Source of the DNA: an uncultured Clostridia bacterium
GTDB lineage: Bacteria > Bacillota > Clostridia > Oscillospirales > Ruminococcaceae
Assembly (NCBI GenBank): GCA_947177545.1
Contig: CAMWVF010000065.1
Span: 1 to 6,421, forward strand
Direction of reading: 5' to 3'
Length of the DNA stretch: 6,421 nucleotides
In this document: piece by piece, positions 5,195 through 6,421 of the stretch
Layout: every line of letters starts with the position of its first letter
How positions within the stretch are numbered: position 1 is the stretch's first letter
Position numbers and translations under genes: made by a program
The notes under the pieces: model-generated
Seen by the model: the letters and a program-made list of their open reading frames with translations, nothing else
Database searches by the model: none
What the model was told of the DNA's origin: nothing

Positions 5195-6421
5195 GTGCAG
5201 GAAACATTTACTATTGCGGGCTATTGCCGCATATCCGTTGACGATGAACTGGACCGCGACAACACCTCAATAGAAAATCAGAAGCTTATAATCGAGGATT
5301 TTGTAAAGCGGAAATTCCCCGGCTCAGAGCTGAAATTTTACGAGGACCGCGACCGTTCGGGCTACACCTTTGAGCAGCGCGAGGGCTATCAGGAGCTGCG
5401 TCCGCTGCTTATGAACCGCAGGGTCGACATACTTGTGGTAAAGGATTTCTCGCGATTTTCCCGACGAAACAGCCGAGGACTTGTAGAGCTGGAGGATCTG
5501 CGTGACGCGGGCGCGCGTATAATATCTATCGGGGACAGCATTGACTATCCGACATACGATGACTGGACGGCAATACAGTTCCGATTTCTGGTGAACGAAC
5601 TTCCCGTAACCGATACCTCAAAAAAGGTAAAATCGGTAATCAAACGCCGCCAGAACGAGGGGAAATGGATATGCTCCGTGCCATACGGATATGTTATAAC
5701 CAATTCCAAAACAATGCAGTTCAAGGTCGACGAGCCTGCCGCCGAGGTAGTCCGCGAAATATTCAGGCTCTACATTGACGGCTGGGGCTACAAAAGAATT
5801 GCCAATCATCTTACGGACAAACACATTCCCACGCCGCGTATGTGTGAAAAGGAACGTAAGGAGTCCAAGGGAGAGGAATGCAAGCTGAACGCAAAGCCTG
5901 AGTGGAGCATAATAACAATTCAGACCATTCTGCAAAATGATTTCTATATCGGAACGCTGCGGCAAGCCAAGTACAAGCGGCGCAGCATAAACGGCAAGGA
6001 CATGAAAAACGACGAGGACGAGCATATAGTTTTTGAGAAAAATCACGAGTCAATAGTGGACTACCGTATATTCGCGCAGACGCAGGAGCTTATGAAAAAA
6101 CGCTCAAAATCAAACTATAGGGGCGTGAAAAAATTCGATAATGTTTATTCGGGATACCTGTACTGCGGGGACTGCGGAAGCCCGATGTTCTCTATGAGCC
6201 GCGCCGACCTTGCTCCTGCCTACACCTGCGGGACTTACCACAAGCGGGGACTTAAAGGCTGCACTTCGCACCATATCCGTTGCGATTTGCTGGACGAGCT
6301 TTTGAAATCCTACGTCAGACAGGTAAGGGATAACTCCTCGAATATGCTGGCGGAACTTGACAGATCACTCAAAAATGAAACCGTGGAGCTTAAAAACAGC
6401 GACGAGACCATAGACATTCTC
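5195..6421 (+). CDS. Large serine recombinase (site-specific integrase/excisionase; 3' truncated by window edge)
   Basis: An open frame runs from GTG at 5195 to the window end, 409 codons without a stop. Residues 8-140 are the resolvase-type catalytic domain, with AGYCRIS carrying the nucleophile Ser14 and Arg12, SGYTFEQREG at 55-64, and the D84-x-S-R87-x-S-R90 motif. Residues 160-290 match the recombinase DNA-binding domain (PYGY at 163-166; a zipper-like EVVREIFRLY at 184-193; RIANHL at 201-206). A zinc ribbon follows with C324/C327, C345 and C356, then the start of a probable coiled coil (from about 365). Such enzymes integrate or excise phages and transposons such as Tn4451 relatives through a 5'-phosphoserine link. 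An in-frame stop at 5177-5179 limits the start to GTG 5186 or GTG 5195; a weak GGTG at 5185-5188 favours 5195. Family length of about 500-600 residues implies 100 or more are missing. Confidence 0.93.
   Translation, partial: MQETFTIAGYCRISVDDELDRDNTSIENQKLIIEDFVKRKFPGSELKFYEDRDRSGYTFEQREGYQELRPLLMNRRVDILVVKDFSRFSRRNSRGLVELEDLRDAGARIISIGDSIDYPTYDDWTAIQFRFLVNELPVTDTSKKVKSVIKRRQNEGKWICSVPYGYVITNSKTMQFKVDEPAAEVVREIFRLYIDGWGYKRIANHLTDKHIPTPRMCEKERKESKGEECKLNAKPEWSIITIQTILQNDFYIGTLRQAKYKRRSINGKDMKNDEDEHIVFEKNHESIVDYRIFAQTQELMKKRSKSNYRGVKKFDNVYSGYLYCGDCGSPMFSMSRADLAPAYTCGTYHKRGLKGCTSHHIRCDLLDELLKSYVRQVRDNSSNMLAELDRSLKNETVELKNSDETIDIL

Noticed and set aside
5618..6046. Minus-strand open frames of 142 and 80 codons inside the recombinase gene
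   Set aside because: Both are antisense to the recombinase, whose catalytic and zinc motifs are intact in the plus frame; no start signals.

Overview
The window looks like chromosomal DNA from a gut-type low-to-mid GC Clostridia bacterium, probably of the Ruminococcus/Eubacterium (Oscillospirales) kind. This is an inference from the AT-rich intergenic DNA, strong AGGAG-type ribosome binding sites, a leucine-rich-repeat surface protein of a style common in that group, and a clostridial-type large serine recombinase. No rRNA, tRNA, CRISPR array or transposase was seen.

Left part (1-2128): the 3' end of a TetR-family repressor gene is followed, in the same direction, by a 279-bp gap rich in inverted repeats and then a complete 12-helix MFS drug-type exporter with a strong ribosome binding site. 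The pairing suggests a repressor-controlled efflux pump. The gap holds the likely operator(s) and an extended -10 promoter. A 15-bp perfect hairpin closes the exporter unit.

Middle part (2129-4479): a convergent minus-strand gene encodes a 680-residue secreted, membrane-anchored surface protein. In order it has a signal peptide, an EF-hand-like calcium loop, three 21-residue leucine-rich repeats, a series of Cys/His-rich CxxC modules, a beta-rich module, a Pro/Thr stalk and a C-terminal hydrophobic anchor without LPXTG. It has its own promoter (TTCCCA-17-TATAGT with an extended -10) and a bidirectional hairpin terminator that overlaps its stop codon.

Right part (4480-6421): about 300 bp of hairpin-dense noncoding DNA leads into an apparent mobile-element recombination module. 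A small 71-residue protein of unknown function is expressed from an extended -10 promoter lying between two long imperfect dyads. It is followed by a large serine recombinase with its own near-consensus promoter (TTGAAC-17-TATAAT). The recombinase begins at GTG and runs off the right edge after 409 codons. The hairpin-dense segment and the two dyads are the least explained parts of the window. They are candidate operators, a recombination (att) site near the end of an integrated element, or a dispersed repeat. Nothing here amounts to a clearly new system; the best leads are the small protein plus dyads beside the recombinase, and the architecture of the exporter's control region.
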